From the NCBI GenBank assembly GCA_026225945.1, contig JAMJFZ010001868.1:7532001-7596000 (forward strand): a stretch of DNA of 64,000 nt. The letters run 5' to 3'. Below the pieces are notes generated by a model that had not been told where the DNA came from, did no database searches, and saw only the letters and a program-made list of their open reading frames with translations. A program made the position numbers and the translations under genes. Shown piece by piece: positions 47,081-58,986 of this stretch (position 1 is its first letter; the number at the start of each line of letters is the position of its first letter). Origin of the DNA: Cricetomys ansorgei (taxonomy: Eukaryota > Chordata > Mammalia > Rodentia > Nesomyidae).

Positions 47081-49004
47081 TAGAATACTTTGGAAAACAT
47101 AACTTCCTTAGATCCCTGGAGTATTTCTAAATGTTGTAAATCAATGGTTATTTAACAATGGCTAAATAATTTAAGAGTCCTATAGATTTTTTCCCCAAAG
47201 TGCTATTACTCTGTATACATAAATACATTAAGTTGAAATCTAATATTTGGCATTTTGTTGTCACTCAAGATCTTATCAAGGGAACAAAAGAACTACGCAC
47301 CATATTAAGGGCTCCATATTTGGATCTGTATTTGAATCCCCATAGTGTGGGAATTAAAAACATGCACAAATATTACAAAAGCTGGCAAGCAGAAGGGAGG
47401 GGCATTGGAGGGAGGGGAAGCCAACTTCAGTGGTTTTAGCAGCTACAAATGACTGAGCAAAGGCCTTCCTCTGTAATGAACTTACCTCAATTAGTGGGAT
47501 TTCAGCATACAAATTTTCTAGGGACACAAGCATTAGACCAGAGCAATTCCAAACGCCTCTTTCTGACAAACTCAAACCTGGAGAAGAAGATTCTGGGGAA
47601 CTCTTTTCCAATTCTTTCTCTGCAAAAGTTGTAATGATGTTGCTAACTTGATAACAAGCCACATAGGAGTCCCTGGAATCCCTTCTTGTATTATTTTTAA
47701 GTTTCCACTTTATTTATTTCAATAATTATTTAATGAGATCATCTTATGTGCAATGAACCAAACAAAGCTCCAGCTCTTGTATGCCTACGTCTTGGTAGAG
47801 CTTGCTCTCTACACCAGTTTGCAACTGGGAAGAATTTTTAAGTTTGGGGGTTATTTACAAATTTGTAGAACTCTAAGAATATAGTAGCACTTCTGCTATT
47901 TTGAGGAACAACTTTGTAACCAGTTAACCAGTTAACCAGTTAACCACAAAGGCAAGCAAGTGTCCCCACTGAGTCACCAGATGACACTTCTTGATGCTCC
48001 ATCTCAGTCCCACACCATCAGCCGTGCTCCAGCAATGTAATCATGATCATATACGACACCTGTGTGACACGGTGTGGATTTTTACCTTCACAAAATATCT
48101 AGCAGGTAATTTTTCTGTTAGTGAAAAATCTGGGATATACAATGGAAAACACTGTAATTGATAATCACTGTTGGATGCCAAATTAGGTCTTAACTTCAAT
48201 TTATTTCTTTTTCTACCATACCATACTGCTTGATTTACTTTAAAATAACTATGATCAGCATTTACTATATGTAAATTTCTAGAGTTTCAAAGGCTTCTTC
48301 CCTCTAATCATGTTTACTGTTCACATAAAATCGTTCCTACAACTAAAATTCTAAACCAAAGTGTCTGGAAGAGTCCCTTTTGTTGTTTTATGGGAAATGG
48401 ATGGCACTGTTTTCTAACTTGCTGAGGAGACAAATCTCAGAACCTAATCCATTTCTGGCTGTCACTATAATGACTCAATAAGCTCTTTTATCTCAGAAGA
48501 AACCTTCATAAATCTTCCTTTGACAAGACCCCTCTTCCAATAAATAAGTTACTTGGACAAATTCCTATCTGTGTTTAAGTCCTGAAGTATTTATGTCTGG
48601 CAATAATATGTATAGTAATTTTTGAGAAATACAAACACTTAGAATCTTGGAGACAGAAAAGACTGTTTTGGCCAACTCTATCACACAGACTTTAGTAGAG
48701 TCAGATCTCCTGACGCTCAGTGACATTGTGGTCAAAATTACATGGCTAGTTCTTTGAAAGGAGGCTCTTGTATATGAATTGGACTTAATGATCCAATAAG
48801 CACATGCTATGCCATATATAGAGAATATAGCAAAACATTGAGAGTATTCTCCAGCTTAAAATATGCTTGGACCAACACAAAGCAACCAAAAAATGTAAGA
48901 TGAGGAAATAATGGTTTGTAGAATCTAGCTGCTGTAATTTAATGAAGGAATAGAAAAAGAATCTATTTTTTTAATCTTCACCTCATTCTACAAAAAGTAT
49001 GAGA
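47081..49004. other. Intronic sequence with a possible L2/MIR trace
   Basis: 47715-47815 (TTATGTGCAATGAACCAAAC within a TTATTTAATGAG context) is weakly L2/MIR-like. Otherwise nothing recognised, apart from the small tandem at 47917. Confidence 0.35.
47917..47948. repeat. 8-bp tandem (GTTAACCA), about four units
   Basis: GTAACCAGTTAACCAGTTAA continues for about four units. GTTAAC is itself palindromic. Confidence 0.92.
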
Positions 49005-49006
49005 CA

Positions 49007-49052
<46 letters not shown>
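49007..49052. repeat. (CA)n microsatellite
   Basis: About 22 CA units without interruption. Confidence 0.97.
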
Positions 49053-49054
<2 letters not shown>

Positions 49055-49069
49055 TGCAAACTTGAAACA

Positions 49070-49086
49070 AACCCTAACCCTAACTA
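49070..49086. repeat. Short telomere-like (CCCTAA) motif
   Basis: AAACCCTAACCCTAACT, just over two telomeric hexamers, 18 bases after the (CA)n tract. Confidence 0.85.
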
Positions 49087-49462
49087 AAACAAAAGAAATC
49101 TAGAAAAGAAAAATAAAAAACTCAGACCTGTTAATAAGGACAGAAAGCAGTGGGAAATGGACTCCAGAATTACTAGTTATCTAGTGTTTGTAATAAAGCA
49201 ATTACAAACAATGCATAAGACTGAAACTTTCTCTTTCTGAAGAGACATGAGTGATATTTACCCAGAAGATTTTTCAGAAAGAAGCCCTAAGTTGCACTCC
49301 GTTTTTTCTATGCAACCCATCAATATGATCCATCAGCAGAACAACAAAGTACAATTAAGTAAAAAAAGAATCTGTTAGATCCAAAATTATATTGCTGAGG
49401 AAGCCGACAAACTGTATGTTTACGGGAAGTTACAGGAAGGCACCACTCCGAGTGTATTGTAA

Positions 49463-49540
49463 AGCAGGGACTGAAGATGTAGTTCAAGGAAGAGTGTTTA
49501 CCTAGTAGATATGAAGCTGCAGTTTCAATCCTTGGAACCA

Positions 49541-49582
<42 letters not shown>
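49463..49582 (+). mobile_element. ID-type SINE with (CA)n tail
   Basis: GGGACTGAAGATGTAGTTCA, AGTGTTTACCTAGTAGATAT and TTTCAATCCTTGGAACCACA resemble the tRNA-Ala-derived ID/BC1 family. The A-rich tail has been replaced by (CA)n at about 49543-49581. Old copy. Confidence 0.78.
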
Positions 49583-49584
<2 letters not shown>

Positions 49585-49689
49585 TGTAGAGAAACAGTTA
49601 TTATCTGGCCTTTAATGATTTCTTTCTGAACACTATTTACGGCAACATAGAAAGCTAGAAGATCGACGTTGCATTTTTTTCTTTTTTCC

Positions 49690-49942
49690 ATGTGTGTGCA
49701 TGTGCATGTGTATATCTAAGGATGCTTGCATATGTGTATGGGCACATGCATGTGCATGTGCAAGACCAAACTCGATGTCAAGAATGATTCAATTACTGAT
49801 ATGGCTAGCAGTGCTATTCAGCTTGCTCTGGGGACCCAATCTGCACTTTCAGAGGTTTGAATGACATGCTCACTCTAGGTTCCAAAGATCCTAACTCATG
49901 CCCTCACAATCATTTTAACCACTAAGCCATTTCCCCAGCCAC
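49690..49942 (-). mobile_element. B3-like SINE, antisense
   Basis: The reverse complement begins GGCTGGGGAAATGGCTTAGT. The tail side on the left is GTGTGTGCATGTGCATGTGT. The middle is diverged. Confidence 0.7.
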
Positions 49943-50327
49943 AGCTTTGCAATACTTCCGCAAGAGCCATGGTGTGGGTACGCGGTCATGCTGTCTACAG
50001 CTGCTTCATAAGTTTAAATAAGCAATTGAGAGGAAATGAATGTGATCGGGGGCTTAAATATATGTCTGAGCCATGTTTCAGACATTTACACAAAACCCAG
50101 CTTTCAAAAATAAGTCGATCCTGGATCAAGAGAAAAATAGTTATGCAAACAACATGAGAAAAGTTCGGAGTGATTTCCTGGAAATAGGTCTTGAACTTGA
50201 ACAAATAGAAAGAAAAAGGAAGTTTTACACATGCAGGAAATGCACCACAACACTACAGAGAGGGAAGAGTGTAGATAGAAAAGAAACAGATTTTATTGAG
50301 ATCAACATTTAGAATTTGAAATGCAGT
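49943..50327. other. Intronic sequence, nothing recognised
   Basis: No nameable feature. Short overlapping frames lack motifs. Confidence 0.5.
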
Positions 50328-50612
50328 CATTTGACTGGAGAGATATCTCCATGGTCAAGAGCACTTGCTGCTCTTTCAGGTGATTTCAAGCTTGATTCCC
50401 AGCACACACATGGTGAATCACAACGGTCTGTAACACCAGTTCTGAGGGATTGGATGCCTTCTTCTGATCTCTGTGAACACCAGGCACTCATGTGGTACAC
50501 ATACATACATGAAGGCAAAACACACACATGCACACACAAACACACATACACACACACACAAACACACATACACACACACACCACGCACATGAAAATAAAT
50601 AAATCTAAATTT
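50328..50612 (+). mobile_element. B3/B2-type SINE with (CA)n tail
   Basis: TGACTGGAGAGATATCTCCA, AGAGCACTTGCTGCTCTTTC, GATTCCCAGCACACACATGG and CTTCTGATCTCTGTGAACAC. A CA-rich tail at 50518-50590 ends in AAATAAATAAATC. Confidence 0.92.
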
Positions 50613-52540
50613 AAGAAAATAAAATGTAGTCACAATGGATCATAACCCCAATTCACTTTGATCCTTTTAACGGAAATACAGACAGTGGGAAGCTCTTTAA
50701 TTTAGTATGACAGCATTGGTTTGAAAGAATTTCAAGCCAATGAATTCAGTAAGTGAATTTGTTTTGATGACCTTTGCTAATTTGTTGAATGTGTGAAAAT
50801 CCCCTGCAGACTTCCTAACTGTTCCAAAGCTAAAAATAATGACCTCACCAAGGCTCCACCAACTCGCAATTCCGAAACTAGCTGAGAAGGCTGCTGAGCC
50901 TTAGCTCCCAACATGCTCAGAAACACACAGCCTACCATGTTTCCTCTCTGCAGGAAAATGTCTGTGCATAAACATCGTGCAATAAGCCGCTAGTAACCAC
51001 TGGTAACAGTGGCTCAGAAACTTTAAACTAAGTTGCTCAAACATGCACAGCTAGTCAAGTCCAGAGATCTTAACTCATACCTTCCTGCCTCGGCATCTAG
51101 TGCTCTTAACTTCAACATGACATAAATTTTGTCAGCATTTTAGGATTGTTATAGGTTTAATAACTAAACACTTTCATTAACATTATGAAAGACAATAAGA
51201 GAAACAAATTCCTATGGGGAGGGAGAATCATACATTTTAGAGGCTAACTTCAAACCTGAAAGATCAGCAGCCCAGACTCCTGTAGTTGCCAATGAAGACT
51301 TAAGCTATCCACTTCACAATGAGTCATTCCTCAATGCTGCCCACTGCTGAGTCTTGTTAGGGGCAATAATACAATGGTTTGGGTATAAGACAGTATCCAG
51401 ACAGCGGTTACCACATTCTTCTGGTGCCACAGTGGTATTACACGAATACAGTGCTCAATATTGGTGCTCTGATTTTGAAATAAAAATCTCCTGGGGCCCA
51501 GGAAATATTAAAATTAAAAGAGCACACAGGTATCTGTGTTTGAATCTGTATCACCATATAACTGTTATGTACTTAGGGTGTTTTCTCCTATCTTCTGAAC
51601 ATACAGGCAATTTATCATGTTCTTGTTGCTTGCTAGACACATGGTCACACTTACTCAGTTTGCATATTTGAATTTGCTGATTTGGGGATATTTAGTTTCT
51701 TACTCCATAGTAGTAAGGGTTCAGAAAGCAGGAAGAATGAAATGTCACAGGGTTTTCCTGGCCTATGTCTTTATTCATTTCTTTCAAATATTTTTAGTTA
51801 AACAGGGATTATCGAGCAGTATAAAAATGTAATAGGAGTGGGATTACAGCTGAGTAGGGGGCTTCTCTATAGCCCTAGGTCCCATTTCCAGGACAGGAAA
51901 ATAGTGGGGGAGAGAGGATGGAATGAAAGATGGAAGGGATTGGGGGGTGTCCATCATATTTTTTACTTTAGCTCAACAAAAGCAAGACACATATTAAGGT
52001 TTGTGATAAGTTACTTCCTTGTTGTATCCATCAAAGGGAAACTCATATCTCATGGTTGATTGCTTATTGTTAAGGCAAAGAAAAAATCGAAGTTAATATT
52101 TTGGGAAATCTTGACAAGATCACAAAGACCTTGGGTTTCCTTTCTAACTTACAAAAGAATGAGTCCTTGTCCACCTCCACCATGGCGGGGTAGAAGAGAG
52201 AGGATGCGGCTCCCACCAATGACTGCTTCCTTATTGAAATGGGGATGGCAGTGCTCATATAGAGATGTCACTGAGCCCTGTGTACACCAGACACATATTC
52301 CTAACTTTCACTTTTTTCCGTCAAACTTGTCCATGGCTGAAGAATTTTCCAAGCCTTTCCTAGAAATAGCTGTACCTTACTCTGTCTTCTCCATCTCTCT
52401 CCCTTCCTATTAACTAGTAGCAGTGATTCCAGTTCTTGTTACCTTCATATTTCCACTCATCATTTGCACTCTTCCTTCTTGCTTTTGTGGTTTATGTATT
52501 ACCTTTTTGTGTATTCATTCTCCTATCCTCACAAGAGTAC
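50613..52540. other. Intronic sequence, nothing recognised
   Basis: The open frames at 51354 (105 codons) and 52060 (117 codons) have no domain, no coding-like start context and no family resemblance. Confidence 0.45.
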
Positions 52541-52559
52541 ACCAACACACACACACACC

Positions 52560-52588
<29 letters not shown>
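52541..52588. repeat. (CA)n followed by poly-A (about 28 A)
   Basis: A CA run passes into uninterrupted A. It may be the tail of a decayed retroposon, but no body is recognisable on the left. Confidence 0.95.
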
Positions 52589-52590
<2 letters not shown>

Positions 52591-53292
52591 ACGAAGGGCC
52601 TTGTATGTCTGACAATACCTTTATACTCCCCTGAATTTGATACAATTGATGTCTGTGTGACTTTTATGCTACAAATCAATTTGATGTGTGAGTACATTCA
52701 TCTCATAAATGTTTCTACTATACCTTTCCAGAGGTTGATCATATCCTTTAAGAATGAAAATACTCCATTTTTCACAAATGAAAATAATCCTAAAAAGAAT
52801 TAGAGGTGGGGGCAAAGTTATTTGATCTTGCAGTGGCTAAAACAGAAAAACAGAATCTTCTAAGGATTTTCTGGGATCATTCTGTGAGGCTATAAGTTGC
52901 TTTCTGTGGCTGTTTGCATCCCTACCTATGGCTATAACTATTATAACATCACTCTGGTCCCAGATTTCAACTCAGTAGGCCTAATTACTCTTTTTCTAAT
53001 TTATAAAAATTGGTGGCACTAGTAGAGCTGCTATATCAAGGACCCTGAGGGAGCAATAACTCTCCTGCTGCACTTAAATGGATCTATCTATTCGCTTGGT
53101 TCATCAGCTGTGTGAGTCACAAGCAAGACTTCTGTTGGACTGAGGTTAAGTTTGGATTCTGCAGCCAGATGCATCATGCAGCTCTACCCTTTTCCAGTTT
53201 TGTCATCTTGTGCAAGCTAGCTAGCCCTTATAACAATGTATTTCCTCACCTACAATATAATACATACCTCAGAGGCTACTGGAAGCATTACA
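52589..53292. other. Intronic sequence, nothing recognised
   Basis: No nameable feature. Confidence 0.5.
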
Positions 53293-53640
53293 TTGTCGTC
53301 GTCAATGCTCTGTTGTGTGAAGAGACACCGTGACCACAGCAACTCTTATAAAGGAAAGCATTTAGCTGAGGCTTGCCTACAGTTTCAGAAGTTTAGTCCA
53401 TTATCCTCCTGGCAGGGAGCATGGTGGCAGTCAGGCAGATGTGGTAGCTGAGAGCGCTACATCCGGACCCCCAGACAGCAGAAAGAGAGCCACCTGGCTT
53501 AGATTTGGCTTCCAAAACCTCAAAGTCCTCCAACCTACCCAGTGAAACACTTGCTAAAATAAGGCCATGATTATTCCATGGTGACCAAGCATTCAAATCT
53601 ATGAGCCTATGGGGGCCATTCTTATTCAAACCACCACAGA
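53293..53640 (-). mobile_element. Rodent dispersed repeat, antisense to the 45.5-kb copy
   Basis: AAGAGACACCGTGACCACAG, CAACTCTTATAAAGGAAAGC, TTTAGTCCATTATCCTCCTG and AGCCTATGGGGGCCATTCTT are landmarks. The right end is the reverse complement of the start of the 45.5-kb element (CAAACCACCACA). Confidence 0.78.
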
Positions 53641-53649
53641 CATCTAAAG

Positions 53650-53780
53650 ACACGAGTACAGGACCTGGCACCTGATGCGTGCAATGAAGGTGGCTACTGC
53701 TCAGTACACAGCACATCGTTTGGCACTCAGCAAACATTTTGTGTGTAACTGACGAATGAATAATCGATGGATGAATGAAC
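53650..53780 (+). mobile_element. L2/MIR-type relic
   Basis: GAGTACAGGACCTGGCACCT, then TTTGGCACTCAGCAAACATT and GACGAATGAATAATCGATGG match the 3' end phrase (…GGCACTCAATAAATGTTTGTTGAATGAATG) typical of these old families. Confidence 0.55.
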
Positions 53781-54574
53781 CCTTTCTCTTAGCTAATAAA
53801 CTCAACTTGAGTAATGTCACCTAACTCCCTGGTAAACAATATGAGTAACAAAAAATACAATGTCTGTATGTCCCCTCCTGTATACCACTGGTGCTGCGCA
53901 CACAGCGTACATCAGCAACTGACCGAGTAAAATTACCAGTGACGAAACAAATGGAAATGTCTGATTTCACACTGACTTTTGGGATGACAAAACATGTTTT
54001 GAAGAAATTCAAAAATTGAATTCATATATCTGAGAATGCTTGTATTTATAGGAACACCCTCTAGTTTTCAAATCCTGTTCAGAAGATGGATGCTTCCAAG
54101 GAACAATTTGGGGGCAAAGATTTTCTCCGTCTTGTATCCAAGCTGATATTCCCTTGTCTGCAGCTGTCTCCCTCCAGCTGCACTTATACTCAGGACAAAA
54201 GAAGAAACGGAGAGACGATAGGTTCTGAGGTTCGGGAGCAAATGGCACGAGTAAATAGACCTTTCTCTTCTTGTGTTAAGAGATTGATGCTTTGATGCAG
54301 CATGGAGAAGCAGGTCATTGACCTTAATAAAAATAGTTTGAACGATTTGATCTAGTTTTTATATTGTTCTTGTTTGAAGCTAGTTCTTTTATCTATAAAG
54401 TTCCCAGCACGCCATGTTTGTTAATAATATCATGCAGAAAAGGAAATTGCGAAATAATTTACATTTGTTTTTGTTCTGTCAGTTAAAATCAAGTAAAATC
54501 AGGTAAAAATATCGTCTCATTGATTTTTTTTTTTTTGGTGTTGCTGTAAGCTAACAAGCTGTTACAGAGGCTTT
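53781..54574. other. Intronic sequence, nothing recognised
   Basis: T11 run near 54526. No nameable repeat or coding feature. Confidence 0.5.
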
Positions 54575-54765
54575 CAGTTTTGCCCAGTGCTATTTATATA
54601 TACTGTATTATGCCCAATTCTCACAAACATCCTCCAGGGTCAGGCATATAGAATTTATTTTTGCTTTACAAATGGAAAATCTGATACCCGAGGTGAGAAA
54701 CCTACCTATGATGTTAAGCAAGAAGTCCCAGCCTTTCTGATTCAAAGGTTCATGCTTTTCAATGT
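54575..54765 (+). mobile_element. MIR SINE relic
   Basis: AATTCTCACAAACATCCTCC, TTTTGCTTTACAAATGGAAA and GTTAAGCAAGAAGTCCCAGC follow the MIR core (…TCCTCACAAC…TTTTACAGATGAGGAAA…TTAAGTAACTTGCCCA). Confidence 0.65.
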
Positions 54766-54927
54766 GTTCCTCTGTTATGATGAGATATTTTCCAAGGAAT
54801 CAGTATCTTCATGAGAAACAAAAACAATGTTGGCCCTTCATCTAATACCCACCACACCAAGACTCTCAGCACACATCAATTAGGAAGCTTTGAATAAAAC
54901 TTTGAGAGTCACTCAGGCAGCAATGGT

Positions 54928-54956
54928 ATAAATAAATAAATAAATAGATAAATAGA

Positions 54957-54999
<43 letters not shown>

Positions 55000-55003
55000 A
55001 TGG
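54928..55003. repeat. (TAAA)n microsatellite with TAGA variants
   Basis: About 18 tetranucleotide units; two TAGA units near the left end. Confidence 0.97.
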
Positions 55004-55609
55004 CATAGCAGATTGGAGTATAGTTCTAAAAACAACAGAAATAAAAATAATTTCTGTGGCCAGTAGTAAGCATTCTTAAATCTCAATTCATATATGTAGT
55101 GTGTATTTGCCACTTACTGAGAACTCAGCATTTCTGTTTCACATATCTGTCACCTTGAAGTCAAAGCCTATCTCCCATTGTCAAACCTGCAAACAACTGA
55201 TGCATCCACTGTGGCAAAAAACAGCTCTATAACAGCAGCTGCTGGAGTGGTCCTAGTGGCCTCATCCATTCTCCACCCTCGACAGCACTGATGTTAAGAG
55301 TGATTTTAGGACAGGCGAAGTGGAGAATTCCTAAGACTAATTCTAAGCCATCCATGTGGACTTCTGGCCTCAGAGCCTGGTTTCTTTGTGGTCTCAGGAA
55401 GCACTCTCTCTTTGTGCTCTCTGTGAACTATCGAACATTTTTGAAATAGCTTTTAATAACATTTTTTTCTGCCTAAACTAACCATAGATGATTCTTACTG
55501 CCCCCAATGAAGACATCTAGAAGAAATAGTACATACTGTTATATAGATATACATACACACTATTAACGTGGAACCCATAACTGGCCTGGCATGTCCTGAG
55601 AGCTCATGA

Positions 55610-55775
55610 TGGGACAAGACACGATTCCAAATACTTCAAAAAGCATTTCAGCCTAAAATCCTCATTCATTCATTCACACTTTTCAGATAAGGAAACTATG
55701 ATGTCAAGGGGTTAGATGACCTGCTCTAAGACTTATTTTTAGAAAGAGGTAAAGTCAGACCTCAACTGTTATGTC
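55610..55775 (+). mobile_element. MIR SINE relic
   Basis: TTCCAAATACTTCAAAAAGC, TTTTCAGATAAGGAAACTAT and GAAAGAGGTAAAGTCAGACC follow the MIR core in order. Confidence 0.65.
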
Positions 55776-56059
55776 ACTAAGCCTGAATGAATGATGCAGA
55801 AGTAGCCCACCCAGAGATATCCTGCTCTTTAGATTGTAGGTGTTTAGAGATGACTAGGTTACTGATAAAGACGATAAAGTCTAGATTTTTTGAAACACAG
55901 AGAAGGGGGTGGACAGGGCGACAGAGAGACAGGGAGAGAGATTCATTTTAAGGACGTGTGTTATATGTCTGAGTACATCTGCATGGAAAACTGGTGGTCC
56001 CAAGACCAAGTCTTGGAATGATAAATCCAAAGGAAAATTCCATAGATGAATACTACAAT

Positions 56060-56815
56060 ATATTTTTGTCATATTCACCCCAAACACTGCTCTGTCTCCT
56101 CCTAGATTGACCTTCAACACATCACATCCCTCTTCCAATTTTATGTCCTGTTCATTTCCTTATTTTCTTCAAGCTCACTGAGTTCAGCTGATGTAATCAA
56201 TGTGCACAGGAATGTAGAGCCATACACTGGCTCTCTATAAGCAACCTATTGGGGCCACATCTTTGAAGAAAAAATAATCTTCTTTCCCCAGTAGCCCTCA
56301 ACTGTCAATGGCTCCTCAACTACAGGAAGCGTCTTGAGAGTTCCTCCCCAACACAAGCTGGAATGTGGATTGGCTTGATCCCCTGTGGGTATTGTGTGGG
56401 CAATCATGGCTGCTGTGGGTTCATGAGTGCAACAGTCTTGCTTTCCCAGAAGACACTTATTTGAAATAGTCTTCTCTAACTTCTGACTCTTACACACTCT
56501 CTTCCATGTCTTCTGCAGTGTTATCTGAGCTGTGGAGGGAGAGGAATGATGCAGATGTCCAATTAGGGCTGACTACTCCATTGACCTGGTTCTCTGCACT
56601 TTGAGTTCTGAGTCTCCATGTTAAAAGCTCACTAATTTTCTTTGATGATGGCTGAGAGTTACACTGATCTATGTGTATAAATATGTACATGAGAGTTTGA
56701 TGTTGTGTCTATTTAGCACAATAATAGTAGTAGGTCCTTCCCTGAGACTTATTATTTATCAAGTCATAGGTTTCTGTCAGGTTCACAGTACAAGAAACAT
56801 ATTCCCTCCTGTGGT
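56060..56815 (-). mobile_element. L1 3' region, antisense arm of an inverted pair
   Basis: AATATATTTTTGTCATATTC, CCCCAGTAGCCCTCAACTGT, TCATGGCTGCTGTGGGTTCA, TGATGATGGCTGAGAGTTAC and AATAATAGTAGTAGGTCCTT are reversed L1 3' UTR phrases, in reversed order. Confidence 0.65.
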
Positions 56816-56834
56816 GCAGGTCTCAAGTTCAATT

Positions 56835-57905
56835 TTTTAAAAATTGGACCTAGGGTAAAACCAAATAATACTGATCTAAAAAAGGAAAAAAAATGTAGTG
56901 ATAAAATGACTCCTAATGGTATTCTACTATGTTCATAGATTAGTGCCTTATTCAGCCATCTTCAGAGAAGCTTCTCCTACAGCAGATGGGAACAAATATA
57001 GACAGCCACAGCCAGACGTTACACAGACAGTGAGAGGCCTTGGGACACTCAGCCCTATATGGGATTTCTCCATCAAATCTGTCCCCTCAGAACTCAGGAA
57101 ATCATGCACAAGAGGAAGCAGAAAGAATGTAAGAGCCAGAGGAGGTGGAGGACACCAAGAAAACAAGACCCTCTCTAAATCAGCACGAGCAAAGCTCATA
57201 TGAACTCAAAGAGACTGAAGCAGCATGCACAGACCTACATGGGTCTGCACCAGGTCCTCTGTATATATATATTATGGCTTCCAGTTTAGTGTTTTCTATG
57301 GGATTCCTAAGTGTGTGAACAACTGGGTCTCTGATCGCTGTCTTCTCTTTTACTCTTTTCCTTCTGTTGGTTTGTCTTGTCCAACTTTGATTTGACAGTT
57401 TCTGCTTTATCTTATTATATTTTACTTTGTTATATTGTTAATGAATGAGTGGATGATTGAAAACCTAGACGTTAGGGTAAAAGTTAATGACTGAATTGTC
57501 ATTTATACCTGCTGGGAGAGGGTAGATCAGTTGTCTCCAATAGAGTGGCATTGCCTGTATCATACATTCCAGGGCAGGCCTCATATTCAGAAGGAGTTGA
57601 CCAACATATAATGGACTCCACAGTTTTTTTTGTGTTGCTTTTATTTGGTTACAGTTTGGTGGTTTTGTTTTTGTTTTTTTCCTTTTGGGTAGTGTTTTGT
57701 TTTTTTTTTTGTTTTGAGGTATTTTGTTGTTGTATGGGGTTTTTGTTTTTTTTGTTTTTTTTTTTTTTTTTTTGAGAAAGAACTTAAAGTTGAGTGGGTG
57801 GGAAGGGGGAGAGGATCCAGAAGGACTTGTGGGAGAGAAGAATATGATCAAAATATATTTAAATCTTAAAAGTATTTTAAATAATAAAAACAAAATAAAA
57901 AATTT
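56835..57905 (+). mobile_element. L1 3' region, sense arm, with complete 3' end
   Basis: ATAGATTAGTGCCTTATTCA, CCATCTTCAGAGAAGCTTCT, AGAGCCAGAGGAGGTGGAGG, GGTCCTCTGTATATATATAT, a GT/T-rich stretch at 57620-57773, GAGTGGGTGGGAAGGGGGAG and ATATGATCAAAATATATTTA. A 174-codon minus-strand frame crosses the T-rich part and is not a gene. Confidence 0.82.
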
Positions 57906-58780
57906 ATCAGATAATGCTATTTGAGCGTTGTTTGAATTCTGATTTGAAAACAAAAGTAGGAAAAAACAAGAAAGAAAAAAGACGTGCATGTAGCCACTTT
58001 TGAAATGATAACTATAATATTATTTGTAAGCAAAGCCCCTTATACCTTAATTAAAACAGCTTAAGAATGGTGATGCAGTGACATAGAAACTTTGGGGTTA
58101 TTTCCCACAAATAGTCTGATGGAAAGGAGTTACATTGCAGATTCTTGGGATATAAACCTACTGTCAGAACTAGAAGGAATCAACTACACTGTAGCATGAA
58201 AGTGAAATGTTTCTCCAAATATTCTTCCCCTGATATTTCTGATGGCTATGGGTTGCAATGTCATAGTTCTTGCTGAGGTTTCAAATCTAGATGGGTCCAG
58301 GCAGTAGTGTCAGTTCTGAAGTGCTCTCCTTGGCCGTGAACATCTGACTGGAAGATTTGTAATTTTATCTAGAGATGTGTTCCTCAGACGTTGCAGGGGA
58401 AAGAAGTAGCACGTCTGAAAGCCACCACAGCTCTTCCACTATTTTTTTAATAGTAGAAACCTCTCTGGCATTTGTAGACATTTTTGCATTTTGCAAATTC
58501 CCTGCAAATACATTAGATCTTTTCTTTTTAATGGACCTTGGTCGGCCTAAATGTTTTAAATGTTTCCCCAAGTGTCTAACAATCTTAGAAGTGTGACTTG
58601 TGTTGAGAGGGGGCCCACATACCCCAATGTGAGGAAATTACTCTAAAAGTACTCTGTAAAGTCAAGTCACAGGTCATGGTTGTTATTCAGATTCAATAAA
58701 ATGAAGTTACGAAGCCACACACTTTGATTTGTGAAGATTATATAAAGATTTTTGTTCTCATACTATCTACTTCATTTTTT
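57906..58780. other. Intronic sequence, nothing recognised
   Basis: No nameable feature. Confidence 0.5.
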
Positions 58781-58784
58781 TATT

Positions 58785-58900
58785 TTGAGATTATAATTAC
58801 ATTTCTCTTTTCCCTTTGCTCGCTCAAAACCCTCCCATATAACCATCCACACACACCTTCAAATTCATCGCCTCTTTTTTCATTAGTTGTATATATACAT

Positions 58901-58986
<86 letters not shown>

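Noticed and set aside
57465..57989. 174-codon minus-strand open frame, the longest in the window
   Set aside because: It crosses the T-rich 3' UTR of an L1 and is a Lys/Asn/Phe run with no domain.
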